A DNA stretch of 64,000 nucleotides from Undibacterium sp. (GCF_030651495.1 NZ_JAUSFI010000088.1:1-64000); one strand, 5' to 3'; shown: positions 55,901 to 64,000, numbered from the stretch's first letter. Notes: generated by a model not told the origin, from the sequence alone. Program-made: numbers and translations.

Positions 55901-56130
55901 ATACCGTTGATGGTATTGACAGCTTCCTCCACCTTACGGGTGATATCTGACTCTATGGTCTCGGGGGCGGCACCTGGATACTCAGTTTGAATCACCACAA
56001 CCGGAAAGGTAATATCCGGAAACTGATCGACGCGCAGTCGCTTATAAGAAAACAGGCCCAGCACCACGAAGGCCACCATCATCATGGTCGCCAAAACAGG
56101 ATTACCAATACTAATACGTGTGAACCACAT
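52945..56130 (-). CDS. RND efflux pump, inner-membrane transporter
   Basis: 1061 residues. Proton-driven transporter of the HAE1/AcrB class with 12 membrane segments and two large periplasmic loops. N-terminal Ile-Ser-Ile-Gly-Asn-Pro-Val-Leu-Ala and Asp-Gln-Phe-Pro-Asp-Ile are typical. The proton-relay pair Asp407-Asp408 lies in Leu-Leu-Ile-Asp-Asp-Ala-Ile-Val. Three bases after the adaptor gene. Substrates cannot be read from sequence. Confidence 0.96.
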   Translation of the reverse strand: MWFTRISIGNPVLATMMMVAFVVLGLFSYKRLRVDQFPDITFPVVVIQTEYPGAAPETIESDITRKVEEAVNTINGISALTSRSYEGTSVVVMEFDLNIDPAQAAQDVREKVALIKSKFRKEVKEPRVSRYDPADKPIFSVSVTNDDKIQARGFREMTTIADQLVKKRLENVRGVGSVTLVGGVKREIKIYLKPNEMEALGMSVDQVINALRNENQELPTGAIRSLDNEKVVQIQGRIKNPEDFGLIIVAKRGGQPVLLSQVASIVDGQEEQESLALHNGQRTVALDILKAQGQNTIEVADGLTEALKTLEPQLKAQYPGLRVQIIKDGSRQIRVGVENVRKTLIEGAGLTILIVFLFLNSWRSTVITGLTLPVALIGTFLFMDMFGFTINMITLMALSLCVGLLIDDAIVVRENIVRHAGMKVNGQYKDHHTAALEGTAEIGLAVLATTLSIVAVFLPVGFMGGIIGRFFHQFGITVTAAVLISMFVSFTLDPMLSSIWPDPDAHGHAKTTERKGIYANTIGRVLAQFERGVQWFSTVYQVMLRWSLTHRIKTLLIALLTFVAGLMIPVTGLIGTEFVPQADYSETGVTFYTPVGSSLELTESKVHQVEAVLKEFPEVIDTYSTVNTGSTQGKNYVSTFIRLVPRKDRARSTTQMSIPLRNRLVQIAGITVTHIGALDGVGGDNKNIRFSLQGADLEQLAKLSEDVQRRLLTIPGLVDLDSSMKAQKPTISITPKRDIGADLGVGVAQIGATLRPLLAGEAATTWRAPDDENYDVSVRLSPNDRNNAEDLSRLMLASTQTNADGSPKMVPLRQVADIKAATGANQINRRDLTREVELSANVVGRSGGEVSAEVKKVLDSIQWQPGYRYKMGGATKSMTESFGYALSALALAVIFIYMILASQFASFLQPIAIMSALPMTLIGVFLALMFFRSTLNMFSIIGFIMLMGLVTKNAILLVDFANQCRIAGMQRTEALLEAAHVRLRPILMTTLAMVFGMVPLAFALTEGSEQRAPMGQAVIGGIITSSLLTLVVVPVIYTYLDDLAQWFKRKWAGNSQTQDGL

Positions 56131-56133
56131 GGC

Positions 56134-57279
56134 TTACACCTTACCAGCTGGCTGGATCATCTTGACTGGAATGCCAGCACGCAAATTTCCCAAATTATTC
56201 TTGATCACAACAGCGTCCTTGCTCAGGCCCGACACCAGTTCTACGCTAGCAATTCCGTTACTGTCACCCTGCAAACCAAGACTTACCTGCTTCTGTTGTA
56301 AAACACTATTTTCAATTGTATAGACGAAGGTTTTACCGTCCTCGTTGCGCACTGCCGTCTGTGGAACGCTTAACACGCCCGTTTTCTGCTCTACCACCAA
56401 TTCTGCCTCGCCGAACATACCAGCGCGCAGGACACCATCCTGATTGACGATTTGGATATATGCCATGATAGAACGCGAACCAACCGTGGTGGCTGGATTG
56501 ATGCGAATCACCTTGCCACTCACCGGAGTTGACACACCTTCTATCTTTAGCTGTACCTGCTGGCCGATTTTGATACTGCCGATATCCTGAGTCGGGACCG
56601 GCGCTTCCATCTCCAATACGCGCAAATCGACGACTTCAAAAAGACGGTTATCCGGCGAAACCTTCTCCCCCGGCTGTACGCTACGACTACTGATTAAGCC
56701 GGCAATGGGAGCTCGAATCACGGTATCGGCCAGTGCTTTTTGTGTCACAGCGACTGCGCCCTTGGCAGTAGCAACATTGGCGAACGCAATAGCATATTGA
56801 TTACTAGCGTTATCGTAAGCATTTTTAGAAATGAAGGCCTTGTCCAGCAAGGCCTTATTGTTATCGCGGGTCTGGCGCGCGATCTCCAGTTGCCCTTGAA
56901 CGGCGGCAAGACTGCCGCGCGCCTGCTCCAAGCGCGAATCGTAATCAGCGGTATCCATTTTCACCAATATTTGGCCTGGCTGTACGGCCTCACCTTCACG
57001 CACCAGAACCTCAAGCACGTCACCGGCCACTTTGGCTTTCACTACGGCCTGGCTGTAAGGACGCAAAGCGCCGGATAAACTGAGTAATTTGCGCACGTCG
57101 CTGTTGGCAACGATGACCACATCGGTCGGCAAAAATTCGAGTACTTGCGCCACCATCGTTGCTGGCTGCTTACTGGCGGACTGCGTCCCGTTACCTGCCG
57201 TTTTTTTCTTCATGACGACAATACCGGTGCCGATGGCGAGTATAAGGGCAACAATCCAAATTCCACGACGCTTGAACAT
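56134..57279 (-). CDS. RND efflux periplasmic adaptor (membrane fusion protein)
   Basis: 381 residues. An uncleaved N-terminal membrane anchor (residues 7-23) is followed by a lipoyl domain (Val-Lys-Ala-Lys-Val-Ala-Gly-Asp-Val), an alpha-hairpin of about 60 residues and the beta-barrel and membrane-proximal domains. Links the pump to TolC. ATG 57279 has GGATAAG just upstream, and a terminator hairpin ends 13 bases before the start codon, an unusual arrangement. Confidence 0.94.
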   Translation of the reverse strand: MFKRRGIWIVALILAIGTGIVVMKKKTAGNGTQSASKQPATMVAQVLEFLPTDVVIVANSDVRKLLSLSGALRPYSQAVVKAKVAGDVLEVLVREGEAVQPGQILVKMDTADYDSRLEQARGSLAAVQGQLEIARQTRDNNKALLDKAFISKNAYDNASNQYAIAFANVATAKGAVAVTQKALADTVIRAPIAGLISSRSVQPGEKVSPDNRLFEVVDLRVLEMEAPVPTQDIGSIKIGQQVQLKIEGVSTPVSGKVIRINPATTVGSRSIMAYIQIVNQDGVLRAGMFGEAELVVEQKTGVLSVPQTAVRNEDGKTFVYTIENSVLQQKQVSLGLQGDSNGIASVELVSGLSKDAVVIKNNLGNLRAGIPVKMIQPAGKV

Positions 57280-57292
57280 GCTTATCCATTCG

Positions 57293-57317
57293 AAAAAAAG
57301 CCCGACTTTTCCGGGCT
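57293..57317 (-). terminator. Intrinsic terminator between tetR and the adaptor gene
   Basis: On the minus strand AGCCCG-GAAAAGT-CGGGCT is followed directly by seven T. The hairpin ends 13 bases before the adaptor start codon, so transcription of the pump genes from upstream must pass it. Confidence 0.85.
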
Positions 57318-57364
57318 GAAACCATATTATTAAATCTTGCCCACAACCCCTACCTCATGCAGTA

Positions 57365-58024
57365 TTAAGCAGTCGGAGTCGGCTTAACGAACAATCCGTG
57401 TGTGGCCATTTCTATACATTGCTCTAGATACGCATCCAATTTATTCGGGTCAATCTGGCACACCCCCTGCGAATGCTTCCATACCATCATCATAATGATT
57501 GGTGCAATCAGGATACGCGGCGCAATTTCCAGATCTAACTGGCGGATTTCACCGCGTGCCATGCCGCGTTCCAACATTGATGCGACCAATTTATCGCCCC
57601 GATCGATCACTTCTTCCTGATAAAACCGTGCCAAATCAGGAAAGTTGCCCGCCTCGGCGATCATTAACTTGGTCAGTCCAGACAATTTGGTATTGCCGAT
57701 TCTGTCCCACCAGGTAGTCATCAGCAAGCGCAGCAATTCTTCACTGGTACCGGTGAACTGCCCCATCATTCCCTCGGCTTCACCTATCATCGGCACCACG
57801 GATTCGCGTACTACCGCCTTAAATAGCTCTTCTTTACTAGAAAAATACAGGTACAAAGTACCTTTTGACACGCCTGCCGCACGTGCCACATCATCCAGAC
57901 GCGTAGCGGCAAAACCGCGCTCGACAAAATGATCGAGGGCAGCAGCAAGCAGCTCTTGTGGCCGAGCGTCTTTACGGCGTTCCCAACGGGGTTTAAATGG
58001 GCATGACATCATAGCAATAAACAA
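57365..58024 (-). CDS. TetR/AcrR-family transcriptional regulator
   Basis: 219 residues; the start may be one of the Mets within the first six residues. The N-terminal helix-turn-helix covers about residues 25-70 (Phe-Ala-Ala-Thr-Arg-Leu-Asp-Asp-Val-Ala-Arg-Ala-Ala-Gly-Val-Ser-Lys-Gly-Thr-Leu). The C-terminal ligand-binding domain is all helical with a Met/Ile-rich pocket region. Probably represses the downstream efflux genes and itself. An imperfect palindrome with TTACT/AGTAA ends at 58030-58047, just before the start, is a possible operator. Confidence 0.92.
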   Translation of the reverse strand: MFIAMMSCPFKPRWERRKDARPQELLAAALDHFVERGFAATRLDDVARAAGVSKGTLYLYFSSKEELFKAVVRESVVPMIGEAEGMMGQFTGTSEELLRLLMTTWWDRIGNTKLSGLTKLMIAEAGNFPDLARFYQEEVIDRGDKLVASMLERGMARGEIRQLDLEIAPRILIAPIIMMMVWKHSQGVCQIDPNKLDAYLEQCIEMATHGLFVKPTPTA

Positions 58025-58029
58025 TTAAC

Positions 58030-58047
58030 TTACTCTTGGGTCAGTAA
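58030..58047. promoter_or_regulatory. Possible TetR operator
   Basis: TTACT and AGTAA arms separated by eight bases, six bases upstream of the regulator's longest start. The match is short, so support is modest. The rest of 58048-58249 shows nothing else. Confidence 0.3.
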
Positions 58048-58249
58048 TATATCATGTATGCTGGTAGCGTCAAGTAACACCTATTCCTATACGGTTACCC
58101 AGTCTGGCCAACTTAAAGCGTACCCACTACAGAATTGCGACAAACCGGCGATAAATGGGCGCGAAATGAATATTTAGGCAGGACGCAGCAAGGCTCGCCT
58201 TCTTTGAGGCTCTTCGCAAACGCTATGGATTTATATATAAATACGCCGA

Positions 58250-59278
58250 TTAGCGGAACCGGCGCGTGGTTTCTCTGACGATCAACTCCAATGAAGGTAA
58301 GATAACATCCACATTTTTACCGCTAATCAAACCGAGCAAAGCGGCAGTAGCAACTCGCCCCATATCGTAAAGTGGTTGATGAATGGTGGTTAATGGCGGC
58401 GTAGTGTAAAGCGATCCTGGCAAATCATCGAAACCTATCAATGACACATCTTCGGGTACGCGGATTCCCTTGCGATAAAAACTAAGCCTGACGCCGTATG
58501 CAATCTGATCATTGGCGGCAAAAACGGCACTAAATTGTTGCTGAGTATCGAACAAGCGATTGACTGCCACTAAACCACTGGCTTCATGAAAATCTCCCTC
58601 AACAACTAAATTGGCATCAAACTCAATATTAGCGCTTTGCAATGCCCGACGATATCCGGCCAAACGTTCGCTAGCATCGGTGTTATTAGCAGGACCAGTC
58701 ACAAAAGCGATGCGCCTATGTCCCAATTCAATCAGATGACGAACCGCCAGATAAGCTCCGTTCTCATTGTCCAGTTTAAAACCGATCGCAGTCTTACTTT
58801 GCAACGAACGGCCAGTCGCCACAATAGGACGCTGATTAGAAAAATGTAGCACATCCTTATCAGCGATACGCCCAGACAACAAAATGATGCCATCTACTTT
58901 ACGCGCCAGCAGTAACTTGATACGAGCAGCTTCTTCCTGTGCATTCCAATGGCCACTGACAATTACCGATGCGTAACCGGTGTCTTTAAGCCCATCATCC
59001 ACGCCTCGTAAAGTTTCATCAAAGAACGGGCTAGAAATATCCTGTACCACAATACCGATGGTCATCGATCGTCCGCTTTTAAGACTCTGCGCCAGCTGAT
59101 TCGGCTCAAAATGCATCTGCTCAATCGCTGTCTCGACCGCTTTGCGTTTATCTGCGGAGACTTTAGCGGTGCCATTCAAGATACGCGATACCGTGCTAGG
59201 AGACACGCCTGCTGCGCGCGCCACATCTAATAAAGTCACTGGACTGTTATTCATTTCATTATCGACCACTTCGTGCAT
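58250..59278 (-). CDS. LacI-family regulator of the beta-glucosidase region
   Basis: 342 residues (or 334 from the internal ATG 59254). DNA-binding domain with Thr-Leu-Leu-Asp-Val-Ala-Arg-Ala-Ala-Gly-Val-Ser-Pro-Ser-Thr-Val-Ser-Arg-Ile-Leu-Asn at about 15-35 (hinge near 60-70) and a periplasmic-binding-protein-like sugar domain (Ser-Pro-Phe-Phe-Asp-Glu, later Phe-Ala-Ala-Asn-Asp-Gln-Ile-Ala). Two TGAAA...TTTTCA sites lie upstream, one beside its own start and one behind a promoter that points to the beta-glucosidase gene. It therefore likely represses both, with a beta-glucoside or derived sugar as inducer. Confidence 0.92.
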   Translation of the reverse strand: MHEVVDNEMNNSPVTLLDVARAAGVSPSTVSRILNGTAKVSADKRKAVETAIEQMHFEPNQLAQSLKSGRSMTIGIVVQDISSPFFDETLRGVDDGLKDTGYASVIVSGHWNAQEEAARIKLLLARKVDGIILLSGRIADKDVLHFSNQRPIVATGRSLQSKTAIGFKLDNENGAYLAVRHLIELGHRRIAFVTGPANNTDASERLAGYRRALQSANIEFDANLVVEGDFHEASGLVAVNRLFDTQQQFSAVFAANDQIAYGVRLSFYRKGIRVPEDVSLIGFDDLPGSLYTTPPLTTIHQPLYDMGRVATAALLGLISGKNVDVILPSLELIVRETTRRFR

Positions 59279-59309
59279 TCCTCATTTTGTGCGGCTTTAC
59301 AGAATATTA

Positions 59310-59323
59310 TGAAATCCTTTTCA
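59310..59323. promoter_or_regulatory. LacI-type operator near the regulator start
   Basis: TGAAATCCTTTTCA, 32 bases before the lacI-family gene. Its outer arms match the palindrome at 59659-59672 (TGAAA and TTTTCA). Probably used for autoregulation. Confidence 0.65.
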
Positions 59324-59618
59324 ATAGCAGAATAGCATAAATTGCTTTTTCTCTCTTATAAAATAGCCAAAATATCAGAAGCTGATCTTACTTTCACTGA
59401 AGTCACATGGCAACTCATGGCTTTATAAAAAATAATGCGATAAATACTCTTAGTCACCATGTTAAACCCCAAAGCGCGCAACTTGAGCGATGTTCAGATG
59501 CAAAATACTTTCAAACTTGTATCAACTTCATAAAACGAAAAATTATTTTATTAGCGATGATTTTCCTATGAGTAAATACTAAGAGTAGTGAAGGCAGAGC
59601 AAAAAAATGTTTTGCTGA
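59324..59618. other. Gene-free region
   Basis: 295 AT-rich bases between the two operators. No gene, repeat or RNA recognised. Confidence 0.4.
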
Positions 59619-59647
59619 TTGACAGCAGTTAATCTCAATGTTAAATT
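59619..59647 (+). promoter_or_regulatory. Sigma-70 promoter directed toward the beta-glucosidase gene
   Basis: TTGACA (59619-59624), 17-base spacer, TAAATT (59642-59647). The perfect LacI-type palindrome begins 11 bases after the -10, a classical position for repression. Confidence 0.65.
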
Positions 59648-59658
59648 TCAGTAAATTA

Positions 59659-59672
59659 TGAAAACGTTTTCA
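59659..59672. promoter_or_regulatory. LacI-type operator (perfect palindrome)
   Basis: TGAAAACGTTTTCA, a fully symmetric 14-base site with the central CG expected for LacI/GalR proteins. It overlaps the predicted transcription start of the promoter at 59619-59647. Confidence 0.8.
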
Positions 59673-59764
59673 AGATAAAAATAATACCTTTACTTTGATC
59701 AACTCATGGACCAATTCCATCACACCATTAGTAGTCATGCGCTCAGTTGAAAACTACCCCATCC

Positions 59765-59790
59765 CATTGGCATTACTCATGATGCCAATG
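59765..59790. other. Hairpin in the beta-glucosidase leader
   Basis: CATTGGCAT and ATGCCAATG arms (nine bases) around an eight-base loop. No T run follows. It lies between the operator and the GH1 relic; meaning unknown. Confidence 0.4.
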
Positions 59791-59817
59791 CCCAACGATA
59801 CAGAATGGCCGCGTTGA

Positions 59818-60132
59818 TGCCAGGTCCAGAGATTGCACTTAGATGCCTTATATAACGCAACGGAACAAGGTGTCGATATACGCGAATATTTCTATTCGAG
59901 CCTGATAGATAACTTTACATCGGTCCCCGGTGATATCCAAGTTGGTGAATCAGATGTCTCTCACCGCCCCTGCGTAGCAACGGAGTTACAGCTCGATCAA
60001 ACCAGCATCATTCGTCGAGGGCAATTGGGAGATCCCCAGATTGTGCTTGCCGATCTAAACGAATATGGACAAAGGTCAATAAAAACCATTGCAATAAAAC
60101 AACACGCTGAGGGTGAGCTACGTTTGGCATGA
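59818..60132 (+). pseudogene. Relic of a GH1 beta-glucosidase
   Basis: The first 28 codons of the frame from about 59827 read like the C-terminal part of a GH1 enzyme (Leu-His-Leu-Asp-Ala-Leu-Tyr-Asn-Ala, then Gly-Val-Asp-Ile-Arg-Glu-Tyr-Phe-Tyr-Ser-Ser-Leu-Ile-Asp-Asn-Phe). They align with the equivalent segment of the intact gene 400 bases downstream (residues 379-407), with substitutions including loss of the conserved Trp in Tyr-Trp-Ser-Leu. A stop (TGA at 59815) precedes it and the similarity ends after Asn-Phe. The remaining 70 codons are not recognised. No full-length product is possible. Confidence 0.6.
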
Positions 60133-60238
60133 GCGCCCTCTTCACTGGTATTTATGCTGAGTTAAAACGAGCTTTAAATGAATTTCAACCTACGACAAGC
60201 TAACGCGTCATCACTCACTATTTTTTTTAATTACTCCT

Positions 60239-61603
60239 ATGCACAATAAAAATTCCACGATAAATTTCCCTTCTTCATTTACCTGGGGTGTAGCGACCAG
60301 CGCCTATCAAATAGAAGGCGCCTCGGCAATTGATGGCCGTGGTCCGTCGATCTGGGATACTTTTACCCATACGCCTGACAAGATCATCGATGGCAGCACT
60401 GGCGACGTTGCCTGCGACCACTACCATCATTGGGTTGAAGATGTCGAGATCATCGCTGCGCTGAATGTGAATGCCTACCGTTTTTCCATTTCCTGGTCAC
60501 GTGTGCAGCCACTCGGTTATGGACCATGGAATGAAAAAGGGTTTGAATTTTACGCAAAACTACTGGACAAACTGGCAGAAAAAAACATCGCGGCGCATGT
60601 CACGCTCTACCACTGGGATTTGCCACAGGGTTTACAAGATCGGGGGGGCTGGCTTAATCGAGAGACAGCCACCCGCTTCGCCGACTATGCCGCCGAAGTG
60701 GCGCGTCGTTTTGGCGATCGAATTACCACCATCGCCACCCATAATGAACCATGGTGCAGCGCCAATCTAGGCTATGGCAATGGGCAATTTGCTCCAGGCA
60801 TCGCCGATACTGCGCTGTCGATTCAGGTATCACACCACTTGCTATTGTCACACGGACTGGCAATACAGGCGATGCGCGCCGTCTTGCGCAATCTCAACAG
60901 CTCGACCAAACTCGGGATCGTATTAAACCAGTGGACCGCTATGCCGGCTACGGATAGTCCGCAAGATAGGGCCGAGGCAGAGTGGGAATACGCACGCTCA
61001 GTACAATGGTATATGGACCCGATTTTCAAACTAAAATATCCTCAAAAGGCGCTCGATAGAATGGATTTAAACAAATTTTTGGTGCATGAAAATGATATGA
61101 ACGATATCGGGCAAGCGATTGATTTTTTGGGCGTAAATTATTACACCCGCGCTTACGTCAGCACCGAAAATCCGCCGAAAAAACCAGAAGGAAAATTAGG
61201 TTTTAGCGATATGGGCTGGGAAATTTATCCGGATGGGCTGACTGATCTGCTACTTCGGCTGCAGCGCGAATACCCTCGTTTACCACCAATCTACATCACA
61301 GAAAATGGCATGGCAGCGGCAGACAAAATTGAGGGTGGCAAAATCAGTGACGAGACACGCATTGAGTACGTGCGCCTGCATCTGCACGCGCTGCACCAAG
61401 CGATCGCGCAAGGGGTTGACGTGCAAGGTTATTTTTACTGGAGCCTGCTGGATAACTTTGAATGGAATTCAGGCTATGCCAAACGCTTCGGCTTGGTTTA
61501 TGTAGATTACGACACGCAAGAACGCATACTAAAAGACAGCGCACTCTGGTACCGAGATTTTATCGCAGCTCAAATGCAGGCGGCACGAAGTAAAATCCAA
61601 TAA
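60239..61603 (+). CDS. GH1 beta-glucosidase
   Basis: 454 residues, typical GH1 length, no signal peptide, so cytoplasmic. Hydrolyses beta-glucosides such as cellobiose with retention. Acid/base Glu170 in Thr-His-Asn-Glu-Pro-Trp and nucleophile Glu355 in Ile-Thr-Glu-Asn-Gly; N-terminal Phe-Thr-Trp-Gly-Val-Ala-Thr-Ser-Ala-Tyr-Gln-Ile-Glu-Gly signature present. No clear Shine-Dalgarno is seen before the ATG. Probably controlled by the LacI-family regulator; the promoter found is about 590 bases upstream, with the GH1 relic between. Confidence 0.95.
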   Translation: MHNKNSTINFPSSFTWGVATSAYQIEGASAIDGRGPSIWDTFTHTPDKIIDGSTGDVACDHYHHWVEDVEIIAALNVNAYRFSISWSRVQPLGYGPWNEKGFEFYAKLLDKLAEKNIAAHVTLYHWDLPQGLQDRGGWLNRETATRFADYAAEVARRFGDRITTIATHNEPWCSANLGYGNGQFAPGIADTALSIQVSHHLLLSHGLAIQAMRAVLRNLNSSTKLGIVLNQWTAMPATDSPQDRAEAEWEYARSVQWYMDPIFKLKYPQKALDRMDLNKFLVHENDMNDIGQAIDFLGVNYYTRAYVSTENPPKKPEGKLGFSDMGWEIYPDGLTDLLLRLQREYPRLPPIYITENGMAAADKIEGGKISDETRIEYVRLHLHALHQAIAQGVDVQGYFYWSLLDNFEWNSGYAKRFGLVYVDYDTQERILKDSALWYRDFIAAQMQAARSKIQ

Positions 61604-61699
61604 CACATCAACCACGCCGGCAACTGAAACATCAATACAGTGCAAAGAAAAAGACAAAACTCGGCATGATTGAAAATTTTTAATCATGCCGCCTTGAAT

Positions 61700-61760
61700 A
61701 CGCAATGTCCATGCGGATTTCCGAGCATAATGACTGTAAATCCACATGGTGATTGCATGT
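61700..61760. repeat. Imperfect palindrome, possible third member of the 59-bp family
   Basis: CCATGCGGATTT and AAATCCACATGG arms with further GCAAT/ATTGC pairing. Overall length 61 and the CCATGCGG word recall copies A and B, but the inner part differs. It lies between the beta-glucosidase and helicase genes. Confidence 0.4.
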
Positions 61761-61807
61761 CGCTGTTTGAAATTTGAATCTTAGTCACTTCTTACATTCA
61801 TCCAAGC

Positions 61808-64000
61808 ATGACAGACCTCGCTGGCCACTTTCGCCCCAGAATGACACTGCAAACCTTGGGGCGTGGCGACGGCTTGTTTGGCATGAAGCCGTCCGGCGCT
61901 TTTGGCCCGCGCGGCGGCAATGTCACCGTGGTGCAAATCGACTGGCTATACCACAGCAGCGATGGGCTCCATTGGCAGACTCCGGCCCCTACCGTCTTGC
62001 TCAATCGCCGCCCGCAATCGAGCCAGATGCTGCTCGATGCACAGGGCCAGCCGGTGACGCTGCTGCGCGATCTGGGTGCCGAAGCCGACGCACTCGATAA
62101 AGTCTGGGATCTCGATCTGCATCCCTTGCCCGCCAACAGCCTGCAATGGCGCAGCAAGGAAGCGGCGACGCAATTCGGTCCGCTCTGGAGCTTATTGCAG
62201 GAAGACTTTTTCGCCGATTTTTGGGCCGAACAATTGCCCCAGTTGCAGGCGCTGGGCTGGTCTATCGTGGTCGCGCCCGGCTTTGCGCACGAGAGCGTGA
62301 CAGTCGATACCTGGCACCTGATCATCGACCAGGATAGCGGCGAAATCAGCGGCAAAGAGGTGGCCTCGCGCTTGCACGGCCGCCCGGCAGAAATCGGCCG
62401 CCTCGGCCTACCGGCACGTGAAGGCTCTTGGCTGCTCAGCCTGGGCATAGAGATCGATGGCCAGCTCATCGATCTGGTGCCCTTGCTGGCCAATCTGTTA
62501 CAGCGCGACGCCCGCTGGCTTAATGCCCGGCAAATTGCGGCGATTGACGATCTGGCGCTGATACGCTTGCGCGCGCCCGGCGGCAAGCGCATCGACGCCC
62601 AGGCGGCACCGCTGAAAGCCATCGTCACACACATGCTGGAACTGCTCGGCGACGAGCGCCGCCAGCACAGCCCCTTGCCGGTTTCGGCTTGGGATAGCCA
62701 ACGGCTGGACGCCTTGCGCCTGAGCCTGCAGGAAAGCCAGCCGGCGCGTGCCGGCAGCCACGGCGGCTGGCAGCTGCAAGGCGAAGCCGGCCTGCGCGAT
62801 CTGGCCAGACGCCTGCAAGATAGCGGCGGCTTACCAGTCATTAGCGCACCGGCCGGATTGGGCATCCGCTTGCGCCCGTATCAGTTGCATGGCGTCGCCT
62901 GGCTGCAATACCTGCGCCAGCAGCATCTGGCCGGCATCCTCGCCGACGATATGGGGCTGGGAAAAACCGCGCAAGCGCTGGCCCATCTTTTAATCGAAAA
63001 ACAGGCCGGCCGGCTAGATTGCCCGGCCCTGATCGTGCTGCCGACTTCGCTGGTATTTAACTGGCAGGCCGAAGCGCAGCGCATGGCCCCCGATTTACGC
63101 GTGCTGAGCCTGCAAGGCGCGCAAAGAGCAGCATCGTTCGGCCAACTGAGCCAGGTCGATGTGGTGCTGACGACTTATCCGCTGATCTGGCGCGACCTGG
63201 AAGTATTGGAACAACAGCAATTTCACCTGCTGATACTGGACGAAGCGCAAACCGTCAAGAATGCCGCCAGCCGCAGCGCCGATGCGGTGCGGCGCATCCG
63301 TGCCAGGCATCGCCTGTGCATCACCGGCACCCCGCTGGAAAATAATCTGGGCGAACTCTGGACCCAGTTTGATTTTTTGATGCCAGGCTTTCTCGGCGAT
63401 GCGCGCAGTTTTACCCGGCTGTGGCGCAAGCCGATCGAAGTCAATGGCGAAACCCTGCGTGCACAATTACTGGCACAACGGGTACGCCCGTTTATCTTGC
63501 GTCGCCGCAAAGAGGAGGTCGCCAGCGAACTGGCGCCAAAAACCGAAATCATCAAGCGCCTGAAACTTCAGGGCCAGCAGCGTGACCTGTACGAGAGCGT
63601 GCGCGTGGCAGCCGATGAGCAAGTGCGGCGGGTATTGCAGCGCAAAGGCTTTGCCGGCGCACAGATCAGCATCCTCGACGCCTTGCTAAAACTGCGCCAG
63701 GTGTGCTGTGACCCGTATCTATTAAAGGGCAATCAACTGTCTGAGACCATGGAGCGCGCCAAGCTGGAGATGCTGGGCGATATGTTACCCGGCCTGGTGG
63801 CGGAAGGTCGCCGCGTGCTGGTGTTTTCCCAGTTCACCGAGATGCTTGACCTGATCGCAGCGCAACTGGCGGCACTCGCCCTGCCGTATTTATCGCTGAC
63901 CGGACTAACCCCGCCGGCACAACGCGGCAAGCTGGTGGCACGTTTTCAAAACAAGGAAGCGCCTATTTTGCTGATCAGCCTGAAAGCCGGTGGCGTCGGC
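61808..64000 (+). CDS. SNF2-family DEAD/DEAH-box helicase (3' end outside window)
   Basis: Open from ATG 61808 to the right edge, 731 codons with no stop. The first 360 residues are the N-terminal region usual for bacterial SNF2-like proteins. Walker A is in Ala-Asp-Asp-Met-Gly-Leu-Gly-Lys-Thr at about 378-388 and the DEAQ-type Walker B at about 477-480 (Leu-Asp-Glu-Ala-Gln). Thr-Gly-Thr-Pro-Leu-Glu-Asn-Asn and Val-Phe-Ser-Gln-Phe-Thr-Glu are the later helicase motifs; the window stops inside the Ser-Leu-Lys-Ala-Gly-Gly motif. ATP-dependent remodelling of protein-nucleic acid complexes is expected. The gene is markedly GC-richer than those before it. Confidence 0.93.
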   Translation, partial: MTDLAGHFRPRMTLQTLGRGDGLFGMKPSGAFGPRGGNVTVVQIDWLYHSSDGLHWQTPAPTVLLNRRPQSSQMLLDAQGQPVTLLRDLGAEADALDKVWDLDLHPLPANSLQWRSKEAATQFGPLWSLLQEDFFADFWAEQLPQLQALGWSIVVAPGFAHESVTVDTWHLIIDQDSGEISGKEVASRLHGRPAEIGRLGLPAREGSWLLSLGIEIDGQLIDLVPLLANLLQRDARWLNARQIAAIDDLALIRLRAPGGKRIDAQAAPLKAIVTHMLELLGDERRQHSPLPVSAWDSQRLDALRLSLQESQPARAGSHGGWQLQGEAGLRDLARRLQDSGGLPVISAPAGLGIRLRPYQLHGVAWLQYLRQQHLAGILADDMGLGKTAQALAHLLIEKQAGRLDCPALIVLPTSLVFNWQAEAQRMAPDLRVLSLQGAQRAASFGQLSQVDVVLTTYPLIWRDLEVLEQQQFHLLILDEAQTVKNAASRSADAVRRIRARHRLCITGTPLENNLGELWTQFDFLMPGFLGDARSFTRLWRKPIEVNGETLRAQLLAQRVRPFILRRRKEEVASELAPKTEIIKRLKLQGQQRDLYESVRVAADEQVRRVLQRKGFAGAQISILDALLKLRQVCCDPYLLKGNQLSETMERAKLEMLGDMLPGLVAEGRRVLVFSQFTEMLDLIAAQLAALALPYLSLTGLTPPAQRGKLVARFQNKEAPILLISLKAGGVG

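Noticed and set aside
61798..62865. Minus-strand open frame of 355 codons
   Set aside because: Opposite the SNF2 helicase gene in a GC-rich region; Ser/Arg-rich and low-complexity, no recognisable domain.

Overview
The window looks like a chromosomal segment of a betaproteobacterium of the order Burkholderiales, most likely Oxalobacteraceae (Undibacterium/Herminiimonas-like). I base this on protein flavour and gene neighbourhoods (a membrane-bound formate dehydrogenase locus with DUF3305/DUF3306 genes, a pcm-rhodanese-tolC run, class II nrdJ, waaC and waaA near an O-antigen cluster), not on a database search. Base composition is moderate, lower in the O-antigen region around 26.5-27.1 kb and clearly GC-richer in the SNF2 helicase gene at the right edge. 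No phage, transposase gene, plasmid module or CRISPR array was seen.

Layout. 0.3-2.2 kb: ammonium transporter with a sigma-54 promoter and a translationally coupled gene of unknown function. 2.6-4.5 kb: tRNA-Ala and tRNA-Glu, then gltX. 4.6-15.3 kb: a formate dehydrogenase locus on the minus strand. It holds fdhD, three structural subunits, a TAT-target small protein, a small lipoprotein, a small secreted protein, a TorD-family chaperone, a large multi-cluster ferredoxin and DUF3306/DUF3305 proteins. 15.4-18.7 kb: an RluA-type pseudouridine synthase, tRNA-Pro, ribD and apbC. 19-22.9 kb: grpE-dnaK-dnaJ behind a sigma-32 promoter.

23.3-41.2 kb: a surface polysaccharide region on the plus strand. 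It has dTDP-rhamnose synthesis (rfbBACD), an incomplete dTDP-3-amino-3,6-dideoxyhexose branch (an internally deleted FdtA-like isomerase, a hexapeptide acyltransferase, an FdtB-like aminotransferase), a Wzx flippase and two glycosyltransferases. An epimerase/reductase, a PglC-type initiating transferase and a WbpM-like dehydratase follow, which together suggest an N-acetyl-6-deoxyhexosamine initiating sugar. Then come a phosphomannomutase/phosphoglucomutase and the LPS core genes waaC and waaA. No O-antigen polymerase or chain-length regulator was recognised.

41.2-50.2 kb: a class II ribonucleotide reductase with a small divergent partner, then assorted single genes (cupin, transglutaminase-like, glycine-zipper proteins, flavoprotein, nucleosidase). 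50.5-58.0 kb: a tripartite RND efflux system (TetR regulator, adaptor, pump, TolC) with pcm and a rhodanese between pump and TolC. 58.2-61.6 kb: a LacI-family regulator with two matching operators, the relic of a second GH1 beta-glucosidase, and an intact beta-glucosidase. 61.8 kb to the end: a SNF2-family helicase running off the edge.

The most interesting non-gene signals are two families of short dispersed palindromic elements (an 80-bp element at 5.5 and 37.5 kb, and a 59-bp element at 45.4 and 49.8 kb), terminator-like hairpins placed inside the dnaK-dnaJ and tetR-adaptor transcripts, and the LacI operator pair. I found no clear evidence for a wholly new system. The least explained protein-coding pieces are the unknown gene coupled to amtB and the small accessory proteins in the formate dehydrogenase locus.
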